A stretch of 64,000 nucleotides of DNA from assembly GCF_024721995.1 (NCBI RefSeq), contig NZ_JANQBC010000014.1:90808-154807 (forward strand), given 5' to 3'. The notes beneath the pieces were generated by a model that made no database searches, was not told the DNA's origin, and was given only the letters and a program-made list of their open reading frames with translations. Made by a program: the position numbers and the translations under genes. Source of the DNA: Paenibacillus radicibacter (GTDB taxonomy: Bacteria > Bacillota > Bacilli > Paenibacillales > NBRC-103111). Positions 36,446 through 45,557 of the stretch are shown here, in pieces; positions within the stretch are counted from its first letter, which is position 1, and the number at the start of each line of letters is the position of its first letter.

Positions 36446-37165
36446 CTAAATTGAACTTATGATTGTCCATATTCCAGAAATAATTATTAGCCACAAGGCG
36501 ATCTTTTTAAATAATCTGTCATCTAACTTCTTAATTGCCTTAATCCCCAACAAAACGCCAACAAACATACTTGGTATAAGCCAAGCTGTATATGACAACA
36601 CCTCAGTAGTCAATAATCCGCTGTACATATACGTTACGAGAGTAATCATATTTAAGATTATTGCATACGCAGTTAAGTTTGCTCTAAACACATCTTTACT
36701 TGTATTTTGATTGGATAGAAACAAAGCTACAGGCGGTCCACTCATAGATATACTACTATTTAACAATCCACTTATGATCCCAACCGGAATAAAAGCTACC
36801 TTAGCATCTCGTATTGGAAAAGACTTGCCTAATAATAATATACAAGCAAACATTATGATCAATACACCTGTTGATATTTTGAGAATATTAGCACTGAGGT
36901 AGACGAGTAAATAAGTTCCAAGCGGAGCTGCCAATATACTTGAGACGACTAATATCCATATCTTCTTCATATCTACATGTCGCATGCAATTGATTAATAT
37001 GACGACGTTCGCACATATACTTAGAATGACAATGATCGGAACTGCTTCTTGAATCGGAATAATTTTTGCTAGAATCGGCATAGATATCAATGCGAATCCA
37101 AAGCTCGTTAACCCTTGAATAAACCCTGCAACCAGAACGATTAGTATGCCTAACACTAGAATCAT
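36446..37165 (-). CDS. TauE/SafE family sulfite/anion exporter
   Basis: About 239 residues, seven to eight membrane segments, with the two family half-motifs: GLTSFGFALISMPI and GLLNSSISMSGPPVALFLSN. Such proteins move sulfite, sulfoacetate or related anions across the membrane. GTG at 37177 or ATG at 37165 could start it; the ATG has GAGTGGA upstream. Confidence 0.87.
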   Translation of the reverse strand: MILVLGILIVLVAGFIQGLTSFGFALISMPILAKIIPIQEAVPIIVILSICANVVILINCMRHVDMKKIWILVVSSILAAPLGTYLLVYLSANILKISTGVLIIMFACILLLGKSFPIRDAKVAFIPVGIISGLLNSSISMSGPPVALFLSNQNTSKDVFRANLTAYAIILNMITLVTYMYSGLLTTEVLSYTAWLIPSMFVGVLLGIKAIKKLDDRLFKKIALWLIIISGIWTIISSI

Positions 37166-37202
37166 GGTAAGTTCCACTCACTCAAAATATGTTTAGGTGG
37201 AT

Positions 37203-38177
37203 TCATAGTTCTACTCTTTGAAGAAATTCATTGAAATAGTCCTGGAAACTTACATCTCTATTCTTAGGATTGCTCTGCAAATATTTCAACAAGGTGACGG
37301 ACAGGACATGAGATCCTTCGTCATGTTTTTCTAGATAAGCGAATGGATCCTTCTCTAGCCCAATCTTTTCACAAATATATAACGCCATTGCCTCTACGAC
37401 ATTCTCCTCAATAAACCCTTCAATTGTCTTATATCCAAATCTTTCTTTCTGTTTATCAAAAGCATCAATAAGTTTAGGGTCTACCTTTAAATCGTTAAAT
37501 CTCTCATTTAGTTGTTCGATCCGATACGGCGGGTGAAACATTTCATGGATTGCAATACTTAAAGTTATTTCTGTCGGATATGAAACATCGGAAATAAATC
37601 GCGGACCAACAATCTTAATGCCATGAGGTGCTGCATAGCTGCACAAATATAGGATAATTTCATCAATGTTGCTGGTTGGCCCTAGCATATCGTTAATTTC
37701 ATCAAATATAGAATGTTGATCAACTAGGGATGTAATTTTTTCGATTTTATCTAATAAAAGAGGTTGCTTATGTTCGTACCAGAATTCTTTAAAACCAATC
37801 TTCTCTAGTTCGAGAATGATTTCTGGAACTAGCTTAAATAAAGGTTCTTTTTGCTCCCATATACTTTCTTTATAATAGGATGTCTGGCTGAAGTAAGAAT
37901 GAATTGTAGCTGAATCGAATAGCTCAGATATTTCTTGAGAATCAAAATTAGGTATCGATGATACAACCAAAGTTAAGAATGGACTTAACATATTCCCGCC
38001 ATTTATTCGAACAATTTCAGACATCAAGCACTTGTTCTTCTGTGAAAAAGATTGTATGAAGTGACGATAATTCGACTCATGCCTTTGTGTATAAAACTCA
38101 TCCTCTGTTAACACATTCAGAAAGTTTAAAGCATCCAAAGAATATGATGTTTTGGTTTGAAATCTGTTGTTTTTCAA
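37203..38177 (-). CDS. Putative zinc metalloprotease-like protein (HExxH)
   Basis: 324 residues. AIHEMFHPPYR supplies an HExxH zinc motif, and the downstream helix EGFIEENVVEAMALYICEKI could give the third Glu ligand, as in gluzincins. The protein lacks a signal peptide. A TTG start at 38177 is preceded by AAAGGAGGG. No named family recognised. Peptidase activity is inferred only from the motif. Confidence 0.65.
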   Translation of the reverse strand: MKNNRFQTKTSYSLDALNFLNVLTEDEFYTQRHESNYRHFIQSFSQKNKCLMSEIVRINGGNMLSPFLTLVVSSIPNFDSQEISELFDSATIHSYFSQTSYYKESIWEQKEPLFKLVPEIILELEKIGFKEFWYEHKQPLLLDKIEKITSLVDQHSIFDEINDMLGPTSNIDEIILYLCSYAAPHGIKIVGPRFISDVSYPTEITLSIAIHEMFHPPYRIEQLNERFNDLKVDPKLIDAFDKQKERFGYKTIEGFIEENVVEAMALYICEKIGLEKDPFAYLEKHDEGSHVLSVTLLKYLQSNPKNRDVSFQDYFNEFLQRVEL

Positions 38178-38415
38178 TTGAATACCCTCCTTTATAATTT
38201 CATATTAGAGATTTAATTTGGGAAATATGTTGTCAGTTATGCCAGATAAATCTTTGAAGTGCAATAAAACTAATTTCTTGGCAATTGAATGCTCTTTCAA
38301 CTACTGTATATTTAGGCCACTGTCTCACCTTTAACATAGTTTCTTTAAGCGGAATGAAATCCATGTCATACCTCCTTTTATCTGATTTCTTATCCATTGT
38401 CATTTAAGCTTTGAA

Positions 38416-38739
38416 TCACTCGATTGTAGTATTGGGTAGTATAGGGGAGTTATAAGTTTTATTTGTGACCCAAACCTTATAGATAATAGTTTCATCCAAA
38501 CAATCCTCATCACAATGAACATCTTGTCGACGTCCAAGAATTGTGTTTGATCTTACTAATTCAAAAAGTAGAGCATAAGCAATTTTGGAATCTTTCGTTT
38601 TATATCCATCAAATAAGTAACCTATTTCGTTATATGCACCACTATAAACCCATTCGTGTGCCTCTCGAATTGTATCAAACTCCATACTTTCAACAAACCA
38701 TGAAATTGAGTTTTCAATATTTTCATCATTCCGATACAT
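38416..38739 (-). CDS. Uncharacterised 107-residue acidic protein
   Basis: Soluble alpha/beta protein, acidic N-terminus (YRNDENIENSISWFVESMEF), four Cys/His residues in DVHCDEDCLDE. No family recognised. It ends in NTTIE just before the stop. It lies beside a worn attC-like remnant and a HAD pseudogene, so it may be a former cassette gene; that is inference. Confidence 0.5.
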   Translation of the reverse strand: MYRNDENIENSISWFVESMEFDTIREAHEWVYSGAYNEIGYLFDGYKTKDSKIAYALLFELVRSNTILGRRQDVHCDEDCLDETIIYKVWVTNKTYNSPILPNTTIE

Positions 38740-38824
38740 TTACCATTATATCCCTTCTTAATTTAAAAAATGTATGAACCATTTTCTTTCAGGTTCTGCC
38801 CATAAATCCTACGCAAAACTGAGG

Positions 38825-38861
38825 TCACTTGCTCCAAAGGTGCGTTAATACTTTGTTATCA
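38825..38861 (-). repeat. Worn attC-like remnant
   Basis: GCGTTAATACTTTGTTATC matches the right arm of the array elements (compare GCGTGAATACTTTGTTATG at about 48.8 kb and GCGTGAATATATTGTTATG at 61.8 kb). A GCTCC-AAAGG-like stub precedes it. The left arm is lost. It sits directly after the 3' end of a HAD pseudogene, the place an attC occupies in a cassette. Confidence 0.5.
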
Positions 38862-38879
38862 TCCATCTAGCTTTTTTTC

Positions 38880-39370
38880 CCATCGCTCAATCAAGCTCTT
38901 CAATTAAAAAGATTGGACAGTTCTGCTATAGGGCATACTTTCATTTGCTTCAACTTTTCTTTATCTGGTCAATACGCTATGAATTTTATTCCTGCACTCA
39001 TTGATGCCATTCCATCTATCCATGAATCACCTACTGACAGCCATTCACTTGCTGAGTTCTTAAACTCATCCAACACACGCAAATATCCATCAGGTGAAGG
39101 CTTCAATGCTTTCTTTAGCTCCCTGCCAATAATGATATCAAAGTATTCAAGAATACCATTATCTCTTAATGTGATCTCTGCTGCTTCAACCGAATTATTC
39201 GTTACAATTGCAAGGTGATAACTACCTTTGAGTTCACTTAAGACCTCCTCCGCACCAAGCTCCAAGTCTGCGCCATCCATTCCACACACTTCATGTTTCT
39301 TAGCGATATCCCACATTTCATTTTCTTTTTTCCATTCGATCGTTAATTTGTCCTCCAGTATACTACCTTC
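38880..39370 (-). pseudogene. HAD hydrolase pseudogene, paralogue of the 42.1-42.8 kb gene
   Basis: The minus strand matches the intact HAD gene at 42132-42788 at the protein level from MWDIAKKHEVCGM through ALKPSPDGYLRVLDEF to GIKFIAY. There a TGA replaces the Arg codon, and the matching frame runs on (PDKEKLKQM, PIAELSNLF). The N-terminal part with the catalytic D-x-D is missing: sequence upstream of about 39316 no longer matches. It is both truncated and nonsense-mutated, so it is inactive. Confidence 0.87.
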
Positions 39371-39386
39371 ATTGATTTAATATCTA

Positions 39387-39755
39387 TTACTGCTTTGTTC
39401 CTACCGCAATCCATCTTCTATCTATATCTTCAAATACAAATTCTTTATTATTATAGTCTGTCAAGGATAAGGGTCTTACAATCTTAACCCCTAATTCCCT
39501 AAACTTCTTTTCAATTTCCTCTTGATTCTCTGTAATAAAATACGCATCATATCCGTATCCATGAATTTCTCGATTTGGTTCAATACATTCTTTATTCGAT
39601 TTTATTAACACGATCTCTATTTGATCCTTATAAAGACATATATGCGGTTCTTCTGAGTCCAGATATCTAACAGATCTGAATCCAATAGATTCATAAAACT
39701 CCGCAGTCCTATTCATATCAGCGCTCGGAAATATTTGAAGACAATGTGTAAACAT
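39387..39755 (-). CDS. VOC family protein
   Basis: 122 residues. CLQIFPSADMNRTAEFYESI starts the first beta-alpha-beta unit and VFEDIDRRWIAVG closes the second, as in bleomycin-resistance-like VOC proteins. AAAGGGAGG precedes the ATG. Role unknown. Confidence 0.8.
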   Translation of the reverse strand: MFTHCLQIFPSADMNRTAEFYESIGFRSVRYLDSEEPHICLYKDQIEIVLIKSNKECIEPNREIHGYGYDAYFITENQEEIEKKFRELGVKIVRPLSLTDYNNKEFVFEDIDRRWIAVGTKQ

Positions 39756-39822
39756 AAATCATTCCTCCCTTTCATGTTCTAGGATATTATATATACACCT
39801 TCGTCTAGCTTTCAATAAATTC

Positions 39823-39846
39823 AAAAAAAGGGAACCAGTGGTTCCC
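39823..39846 (-). terminator. Terminator of the SUFU-domain gene
   Basis: On the minus strand GGGAACCACTGGTTCCC is followed by seven Ts, starting right at the stop codon. Confidence 0.8.
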
Positions 39847-40575
39847 CTAGAAAAATAGAAATGCTTTCTTTGCTACGTTCTTTCGTTTTATATTTATTAT
39901 TTCATTAACTCCTGATTTTTCTAATTTTTCGAAAAGTATTTCCGTTCCACTTTTCAGCTTTAAGTCCATTTCTTCTTTATATAGCGGAATTAAACTGAAA
40001 AAGTGTACCTCTGATTCATTGGGCATACTTAGAGTGAAAAAGCTCTTCAGATCCTCCACTAATGTAGGAACGTTTAGGATCATACCTGAGAATGATGTAT
40101 TCGATGCAAAAGGCTTCGCTGGGTCACCATTGGGTACAGTATGACCAAGATATAACCATGTATTAAATTCATGGGGTAACCTTGCCATCTTTTTCAACCA
40201 ATAAATCGGCCAATAATTCTCTTCTTTATTAAAAGCCTCTGGACCTACTGGCCAATTACTAGGAAGGTATATCATTAGCTCAGCAAATTTATATTTTTCT
40301 GCGCCATTAGGTACATTCATTGGCAAATTACTCATACCAGCAGTGACTAAAGTATAATAATCCCTTTCTTTTGTTGGATTTACTATGAGAACATCAAGAT
40401 GTACTTGAGGTGAGATTATCTCATGGAATACATTGCTGATTTTACCAATGTGTTTCTCTACATGGTTAGAAACTGCATGCAAAGTTTGTTCGTTCTCTGT
40501 TACATAATCAAATTCTTCTTCTCTCTCTGAATGACGATAAATCGGAACTCCAGATTTCGACATTTCTTGACTCAT
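39847..40575 (-). CDS. Suppressor-of-fused (SUFU) domain protein, immunity-like
   Basis: About 242 residues. IYLPSNWPVGPEAFNKEENY and YWPIYWLKKMARLPHEFNTW with LGHTVPNGDPAKPF are characteristic of bacterial SUFU-domain proteins, which are often immunity proteins of polymorphic toxin systems. No toxin gene is adjacent, so it may be an orphan antidote. The ATG at 40575 follows GGAGGAA. Confidence 0.82.
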   Translation of the reverse strand: MSQEMSKSGVPIYRHSEREEEFDYVTENEQTLHAVSNHVEKHIGKISNVFHEIISPQVHLDVLIVNPTKERDYYTLVTAGMSNLPMNVPNGAEKYKFAELMIYLPSNWPVGPEAFNKEENYWPIYWLKKMARLPHEFNTWLYLGHTVPNGDPAKPFASNTSFSGMILNVPTLVEDLKSFFTLSMPNESEVHFFSLIPLYKEEMDLKLKSGTEILFEKLEKSGVNEIINIKRKNVAKKAFLFF

Positions 40576-40638
40576 ATTTCCTCCATAGACTTTTTTATCA
40601 ATATTAACATTTAATGCCATTAAGGTAAATGAAAGTTT

Positions 40639-41040
40639 TTAATTGTTTAGATTATTATCGTCTGTTTCATAAATATTGGTGTTACAACAAATTAATTTAT
40701 TATAATTAACTTCTACTAGAATTTCATCGTCATTAGATCCTTTAATAAATCTTTGCTTTAATTTACCTTCGAAATTCGAATAAATATATGTAACTTCAAC
40801 ATCTTTATATCCTTTAACATAACTGTATTTGTAACCATCTTTGGTTTCATATGAATGTATTTTAACTTCCGCCTCATTTCTAGCTGTTTGTAGCCATGGG
40901 TTTATCTCTTTAGCATGTTTAGGCTCAACTTTATTTAATTCATACGAAAATAGAAATGGATTCTCATTTTGTGTGACGATGTTGTTAGAACAACCTGTTG
41001 TAAGCAAGAGTAATGATACGATTACAAACAAATATCTCAA
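40639..41040 (-). CDS. Uncharacterised lipoprotein
   Basis: 133 residues. Signal peptide and lipobox YLFVIVSLLLLTTGCSNN, then a small beta-rich domain (AEVKIHSYETKDGYKYSYV, DVEVTYIYSNFEGKLKQRF). A TTG start at 41040 is preceded by GAGGTG. No family recognised. Confidence 0.65.
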   Translation of the reverse strand: MRYLFVIVSLLLLTTGCSNNIVTQNENPFLFSYELNKVEPKHAKEINPWLQTARNEAEVKIHSYETKDGYKYSYVKGYKDVEVTYIYSNFEGKLKQRFIKGSNDDEILVEVNYNKLICCNTNIYETDDNNLNN

Positions 41041-41056
41041 CGCACTTCACCTCAGC

Positions 41057-42049
41057 TCATGCTTTTTTCAATACAAATAGCGTGTAAATCGTATCTATTT
41101 CATGATACTCTTCCATAACCCACGAAGTCTCAGTTAATATTCGCTGCAAGCCCTCTACACCAAGGTATCGGATCTGCACGCCAATAAACTCTGTAAACCC
41201 TAGATATCCCTTATTTACATGCTCCCGCTCGAATATTAAGGAACCTGTAACCCGGGCGTCTACTGGGGAGTTGGCATAGAAATGATTTAAATTCGCGATG
41301 ATGTCTGCATCTGAACCGTATTCAAAAAGCCCTCCCTCTGAAGAACAGAGCTGAATCCAATTGGATCGTTCCAAACTCATCTTCTGTAGTGTCTCTGCTT
41401 GACTCCAATCATATTGAATAATATTAAGGGTAATATCTAGGCCTTCGAACCTTTCTCCCGGCTGCTTTAATACTTCCATGCATCGTTTTGCAAAATTGGG
41501 GCCATACGTATCAATATCTAAGATGTTGATCTCGATCTTCCGCCCATTAAGCAATTCTGGGTCCGATTCCTGAATTAATATGAGCGTATTGAGACTATCG
41601 GTAGCAGCCCCTCCAGCGATATTGAAGAAACAAAGATTCCGTTCGGGGAATTGTTTGAGTAGAGGTAGTAATATTTGCGACTGGCAGTGGCATAGATCTC
41701 TTAACCTAATCCGAAGTCCCATGAATGAGGTCTGTTTCACTGCCCATTTGTCACGAAAACCCATTTTTATTCCACGACTTAAACCAGGACCAAGCTTGTA
41801 TAGCATTGTGCGCATTCCACTCAGAAAGGAGTTATCTACATTCGACATTTTCACAAAAATATTCTGTATAAAGCCCGGCATCTTCTTTAATGATTCAATA
41901 CTTCGGGCTGACTTCTGGCAATTCAAATGATAAGCCTGTTCATCAATACTCGCTTTAAAAAGAGGATGTGTAATATCTAAGACTGGTAATTGAATATCAT
42001 TTTCGAAAACAGCATAAAGAACTTGCTGACTTTGATTTGTACTCATCAT
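41057..42049 (-). CDS. Possible SAM-dependent methyltransferase-like protein
   Basis: About 330 residues. CFFNIAGGAATDSLNTLILI resembles a glycine-rich SAM-binding loop, and INILDIDTYGPNFAKRC could be the following acidic strand. The N-terminal 110 residues are helical and unmatched. The C-terminus ends like many class I methyltransferases (YHEIDTIYTLFVLKK). Assignment tentative. The start at 42049 is chosen for GGAG upstream. Confidence 0.55.
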   Translation of the reverse strand: MMSTNQSQQVLYAVFENDIQLPVLDITHPLFKASIDEQAYHLNCQKSARSIESLKKMPGFIQNIFVKMSNVDNSFLSGMRTMLYKLGPGLSRGIKMGFRDKWAVKQTSFMGLRIRLRDLCHCQSQILLPLLKQFPERNLCFFNIAGGAATDSLNTLILIQESDPELLNGRKIEINILDIDTYGPNFAKRCMEVLKQPGERFEGLDITLNIIQYDWSQAETLQKMSLERSNWIQLCSSEGGLFEYGSDADIIANLNHFYANSPVDARVTGSLIFEREHVNKGYLGFTEFIGVQIRYLGVEGLQRILTETSWVMEEYHEIDTIYTLFVLKKA

Positions 42050-42131
42050 TTTCAACTCCATCTCAACTAAATGAAAATCGTCCACTTTACATGCGAAAAC
42101 AGGTTGTTATCCGATATTAATTACTTAGATC

Positions 42132-42788
42132 TTACTCGAATCGCTCAATGAGATTTAACAATTCCAAGAGAATGGATAGTTCTGCAATCGGGTGTACGTT
42201 CATTTGCTTTAATATTTCTTGATCAGAACGGTAAGCGATGAACTTAATCCCTGCATGAATTGACGCCTTCTCATCTATCCAGGAGTCGCCTACGGAGAGC
42301 CATTCATCCGCCGATTGCTTGAACTCATCCAACACCCGCAAATATCCATCAGGTGAAGGCTTCAATGCTTTCATTAACTCCCTGCCAATAATGTAATCGA
42401 AATATTCAAGAATACCATTCTCTCTTAACGCGATCTCTGCTGCCTCAACTGAATTATTTGTTACAATTGCAATGAGATACTTGTCTTTAAGTGCATGTAG
42501 GACCTCCACCGCACCATGCTCCAAGTCTGCACCATGCATACCACATACTTCATGTCTCTTCGCAATATCCCACATTTCAGAATGCAAATCTTCACTCATT
42601 CGATTCGTTTGAATCGCTTCTTCAATAAGGGTTGATGTTGTATGATCATTAAGATTATATCCATCGGGTAAAATTTCATTTGATACGAGAAATTGATAGG
42701 TCTCATTCTTCATGGCTTGGAAGTCAATTCTTGATCTTAAGATCGTATTATCCATATCAAATACAATGCCTTTTAATTGATGCTTCAC
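42132..42788 (-). CDS. HAD family hydrolase
   Basis: 218 residues. Motif I GIVFDMDNTILRSR (nucleophile Asp), motif II IVTNNSVEAA, Lys in KALKPSPDG and motif IV VGDSWIDEKAS. A cap domain lies between motifs I and II (subclass I, phosphoglycolate phosphatase-like). A GTG start at 42788 follows GAGGTATCCT. A truncated, nonsense-mutated copy lies 3 kb downstream. Confidence 0.9.
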   Translation of the reverse strand: MKHQLKGIVFDMDNTILRSRIDFQAMKNETYQFLVSNEILPDGYNLNDHTTSTLIEEAIQTNRMSEDLHSEMWDIAKRHEVCGMHGADLEHGAVEVLHALKDKYLIAIVTNNSVEAAEIALRENGILEYFDYIIGRELMKALKPSPDGYLRVLDEFKQSADEWLSVGDSWIDEKASIHAGIKFIAYRSDQEILKQMNVHPIAELSILLELLNLIERFE

Positions 42789-42815
42789 AGGATACCTCGC
42801 TCGTTCTTCAGTAAG

Positions 42816-43296
42816 TTAATTACCATAATTTCCAATGTCATGCCAACTACTCACATCGCATTGACCATAATCATTATAACCCGCAGCTAGCATGGTGCCG
42901 TCCGCCTTAAGACCGATTGTATGAGCGCAGCCCACCGCCACCACCACAATATCGTACCAGTCACTTACATTGCATTGTCCATACTCATTCGAACCCGCAG
43001 CAATCACCGTACCATCAGACTTAAGACCAACCGTATGAAGACTGCCCGCTGCTATCGCCTTGATGCCACGCCAATTACTTACATGGAATTGGTCATACTT
43101 ATTCATGCCTACAATTACAACTGTTCCGTTCGATTGAAGTCCGACTGTATGAAGGTAGCCTGCGGAGACTGCTTCTATCTCACACCAGTCGCTAACAGTC
43201 ACCTACAGCCATCACTGTTCCGTCAGATTGAAGTCCAACGGAATGACGACGACCTGCTGCTATGATATTTCTAGGTTTCTGAGTAAAATAATTCAT
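42816..43296 (-). pseudogene. RCC1-repeat protein, broken and shortened
   Basis: An ATG at 43296 opens NIIAAGRRHSVGLQSDGTVM and ends at TGA/TAG near 43200. The next frame continues with the same 40-residue repeat (VSAGYLHTVGLQSNGTVVIV; AIAAGSLHTVGLKSDGTVIA) to 42816. About four RCC1-type blades remain, each with an AxGxxHTVGLKxDGT core and a YGQCNVSxW spacer. A small deletion plus frameshift near 43190-43203 joins blades 1 and 2. Full proteins of this kind have seven blades, so the gene is also short. Confidence 0.75.
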
Positions 43297-43424
43297 CTTA
43301 TCTTATACCCCCTTAAAACGATTCAAAGGTATCTTTCTTCAACTATTAATCCTTTAACATAAAGAAAGAGCACAATTCATGTTGCAGAAATGCGCCCGAC
43401 GTATTGAAAAAGGAATAACTTTTC

Positions 43425-43895
43425 CTATCTTTTCGGTAGTTGTTTTCGGATGTAAACAATTTGTCCGATATGATACGCGTTATGCGTGGATATATTTCCA
43501 AGTATCGCCCACCACTTTACGTCCACTGGGAAGCCATTTACTTCACTTTCAATCTGTTCTTCAGTTAGTAGGTCTTGCCACTGAAGCAGAACCTTTAAGA
43601 GACTCTCTTTTAACTCACCAAAGCTTTTATTTTCCGGTATAATAAAGCTTTTATTGTTATCACCAATAGGTGCTACAGCATTCACATGTGATTGTTCGTA
43701 CCTTTTTTGCCATGTCTCATTCCAATATAGTAGATGTTGTACAATTTCAGCGATACTGTTACTTTCATCGTTCGGTTTCCACAATGCTTCTACCTCTGAT
43801 ACGTTAGCAACTGATTCCGAGAATGGAATGTAAAAGCTAGGGTCATTTGCATTGGCTAGCAATTGATCAGCCAGAACATCTTTCGCATGAGACAT
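43425..43895 (-). CDS. DinB family protein
   Basis: 156 residues. The helix with SIAEIVQHLLYWNETWQKRY and the C-terminal ISTHNAYHLGQIVYIRKQL carry the histidines of the DinB metal site. AAGGGAG precedes the ATG. Distant from the DinB gene at 3.8 kb. Confidence 0.87.
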   Translation of the reverse strand: MSHAKDVLADQLLANANDPSFYIPFSESVANVSEVEALWKPNDESNSIAEIVQHLLYWNETWQKRYEQSHVNAVAPIGDNNKSFIIPENKSFGELKESLLKVLLQWQDLLTEEQIESEVNGFPVDVKWWAILGNISTHNAYHIGQIVYIRKQLPKR

Positions 43896-43978
43896 TTATT
43901 TATCGCACTCCCTTATATGTATTCTTTCTATATTTCCATAATATTTTGGACATTCCTTCTTTATTGCGCGATTCATTC

Positions 43979-44833
43979 TTAACAGTTGCCGTTCACCTTC
44001 AAGAAATCTCTGATCTTCTCCAATACTGCATCCCAGTTAAACTCAGTATTATTAAACGTTAATTTATCGACTCTTAACTGATTCATGATGTCTAATTCAT
44101 ATTCTTTTCTAACCTTTAAAACTTCACAAAGTCCTTCTACACCTTGATTGCTATTTGCTTTTCCATAGCCTTGTTCAGTGAAATACCAAATACAATGCTT
44201 TAACCATTCTTCACTTCGTTTTGGAATAATCCTATCAATTGTTGTTCTTACATCATCTTGGTACAAGTAAATTATTTTAGGGTTTAAAGGTTGGATGATT
44301 TGTTCTAATCTCTTGATAAAATCAATTATGGATCGTTTAGTCTGATTGTGCTTTCCAAACATTAACGTAATTGGATTTTGTATAAAGCAACATTCTAATA
44401 TAACGGTTTCTTGATTTTGTTGAGCTTGTTTAACAAATTCCATCCATCTCTCTTCTATTAACTCTAGGTACAGATCTAATGATACATTGTATACATCAAA
44501 TCTAGCTAACTCATCGATCAAATCCTTATTTACTTCTATGGATTCTTGTTGCTGTAGTTTACCGTAGTAAATTAACTTATACTGCTTCTTATTTACCTCT
44601 GTAAACTGATCGATCGCATGAATTGATTCTGGATATCTATCTTTTAATGATTCATATTCACGTGTAGTTAGGCATGCAACAGATTCATAGTCTGCCGGAT
44701 GGTTTAAATCGCCTTCCAGATACAATTGACTGGAAACACCATTAGTATCTAACAGACTCTTGATATATTGTGCTGTACTTGTTTTACCTGATCCTGGTAT
44801 ACCTTCAATTAGAATTAGTTGTGTACGATTCAT
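43979..44833 (-). CDS. P-loop kinase-like ATPase
   Basis: 284 residues. Walker A LIEGIPGSGKTSTAQYI at the N-terminus; a lid-like region with R residues (DDVRTTIDRIIPKRSEEW). It looks like a zeta-toxin/gluconate-kinase-fold small-molecule kinase. AAGGAG precedes the ATG. Substrate unknown. Confidence 0.75.
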   Translation of the reverse strand: MNRTQLILIEGIPGSGKTSTAQYIKSLLDTNGVSSQLYLEGDLNHPADYESVACLTTREYESLKDRYPESIHAIDQFTEVNKKQYKLIYYGKLQQQESIEVNKDLIDELARFDVYNVSLDLYLELIEERWMEFVKQAQQNQETVILECCFIQNPITLMFGKHNQTKRSIIDFIKRLEQIIQPLNPKIIYLYQDDVRTTIDRIIPKRSEEWLKHCIWYFTEQGYGKANSNQGVEGLCEVLKVRKEYELDIMNQLRVDKLTFNNTEFNWDAVLEKIRDFLKVNGNC

Positions 44834-45018
44834 GTAATGTTCTCCTTTTATTACTTGAATTACATCCCTTTCTGGGAACGCCTATGCGATATTCACTTCA
44901 TCTTATAATTTTAAAACATGCATCATTCAACCCGCCGTGACTTAGGTCATGTATCACTAGTTAAAAAAATCTCTACCTACGAATCTCACTTACTTTTCAC
45001 TTCATTAAGTTCGAACTA

Positions 45019-45519
45019 TTAGAAAGTCATTGTTTCCTTAATTGTTGCCCAAGTTATTTGTGGAATTAATTCATTATTAACCGTTACAGTACCAACCCAA
45101 ATGTCATCTTGATTCGGATTCTCTAGATAATGCTCAATCGTAAATTTAATAATTTTTGACGTATGCAAATGTATCAGTTCATTCTTATGTATCCAATATA
45201 ATTCTCCTTCATCAGAAGAAATAAAGTTCATGTGCTTTGTTTCCCCAAAGTATACGTACTGCTGACGGATTTCTCCTCCGCTATTCTCTATTAGGATATA
45301 TTTAAGTTTAAAGTTCTCAATGTCACGCTTTAAAAATCCCGTCTCCTCTTCAATTTCTCTGAAACTTGCCTTCATTGGGTGATTCAGTTCTTCAAATTCA
45401 AGATGACCTCCAATACCTCCCCAGAATTCAAAGTCAAAGAGCTTACTTCTTGCTTTCTTCATCATCAATACCTTGTCTTCGTTCATTAAGAATGCAGTTG
45501 CCATTTGTCTTATTTCCAT
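45019..45519 (-). CDS. NUDIX hydrolase
   Basis: 166 residues. The Nudix box is GGHLEFEELNHPMKASFREI followed by EEETGF, matching GX5EX7REUXEEXGU except for one extra spacing in the first part. GAGGAAGG precedes the ATG. Hydrolyses nucleoside diphosphate-linked compounds; substrate unknown. Confidence 0.87.
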   Translation of the reverse strand: MEIRQMATAFLMNEDKVLMMKKARSKLFDFEFWGGIGGHLEFEELNHPMKASFREIEEETGFLKRDIENFKLKYILIENSGGEIRQQYVYFGETKHMNFISSDEGELYWIHKNELIHLHTSKIIKFTIEHYLENPNQDDIWVGTVTVNNELIPQITWATIKETMTF

Positions 45520-45557
45520 GAATACCTTCCTCTACTCTAAAATTTATCAATCTTTAC

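Noticed and set aside
38233..38370. Small minus-strand ORF of about 45 codons after the HExxH gene's 5' side
   Set aside because: GGAGG lies only one base from its ATG; the ATG at proper spacing (38365) opens a 17-codon frame. No family resemblance; at best a remnant.
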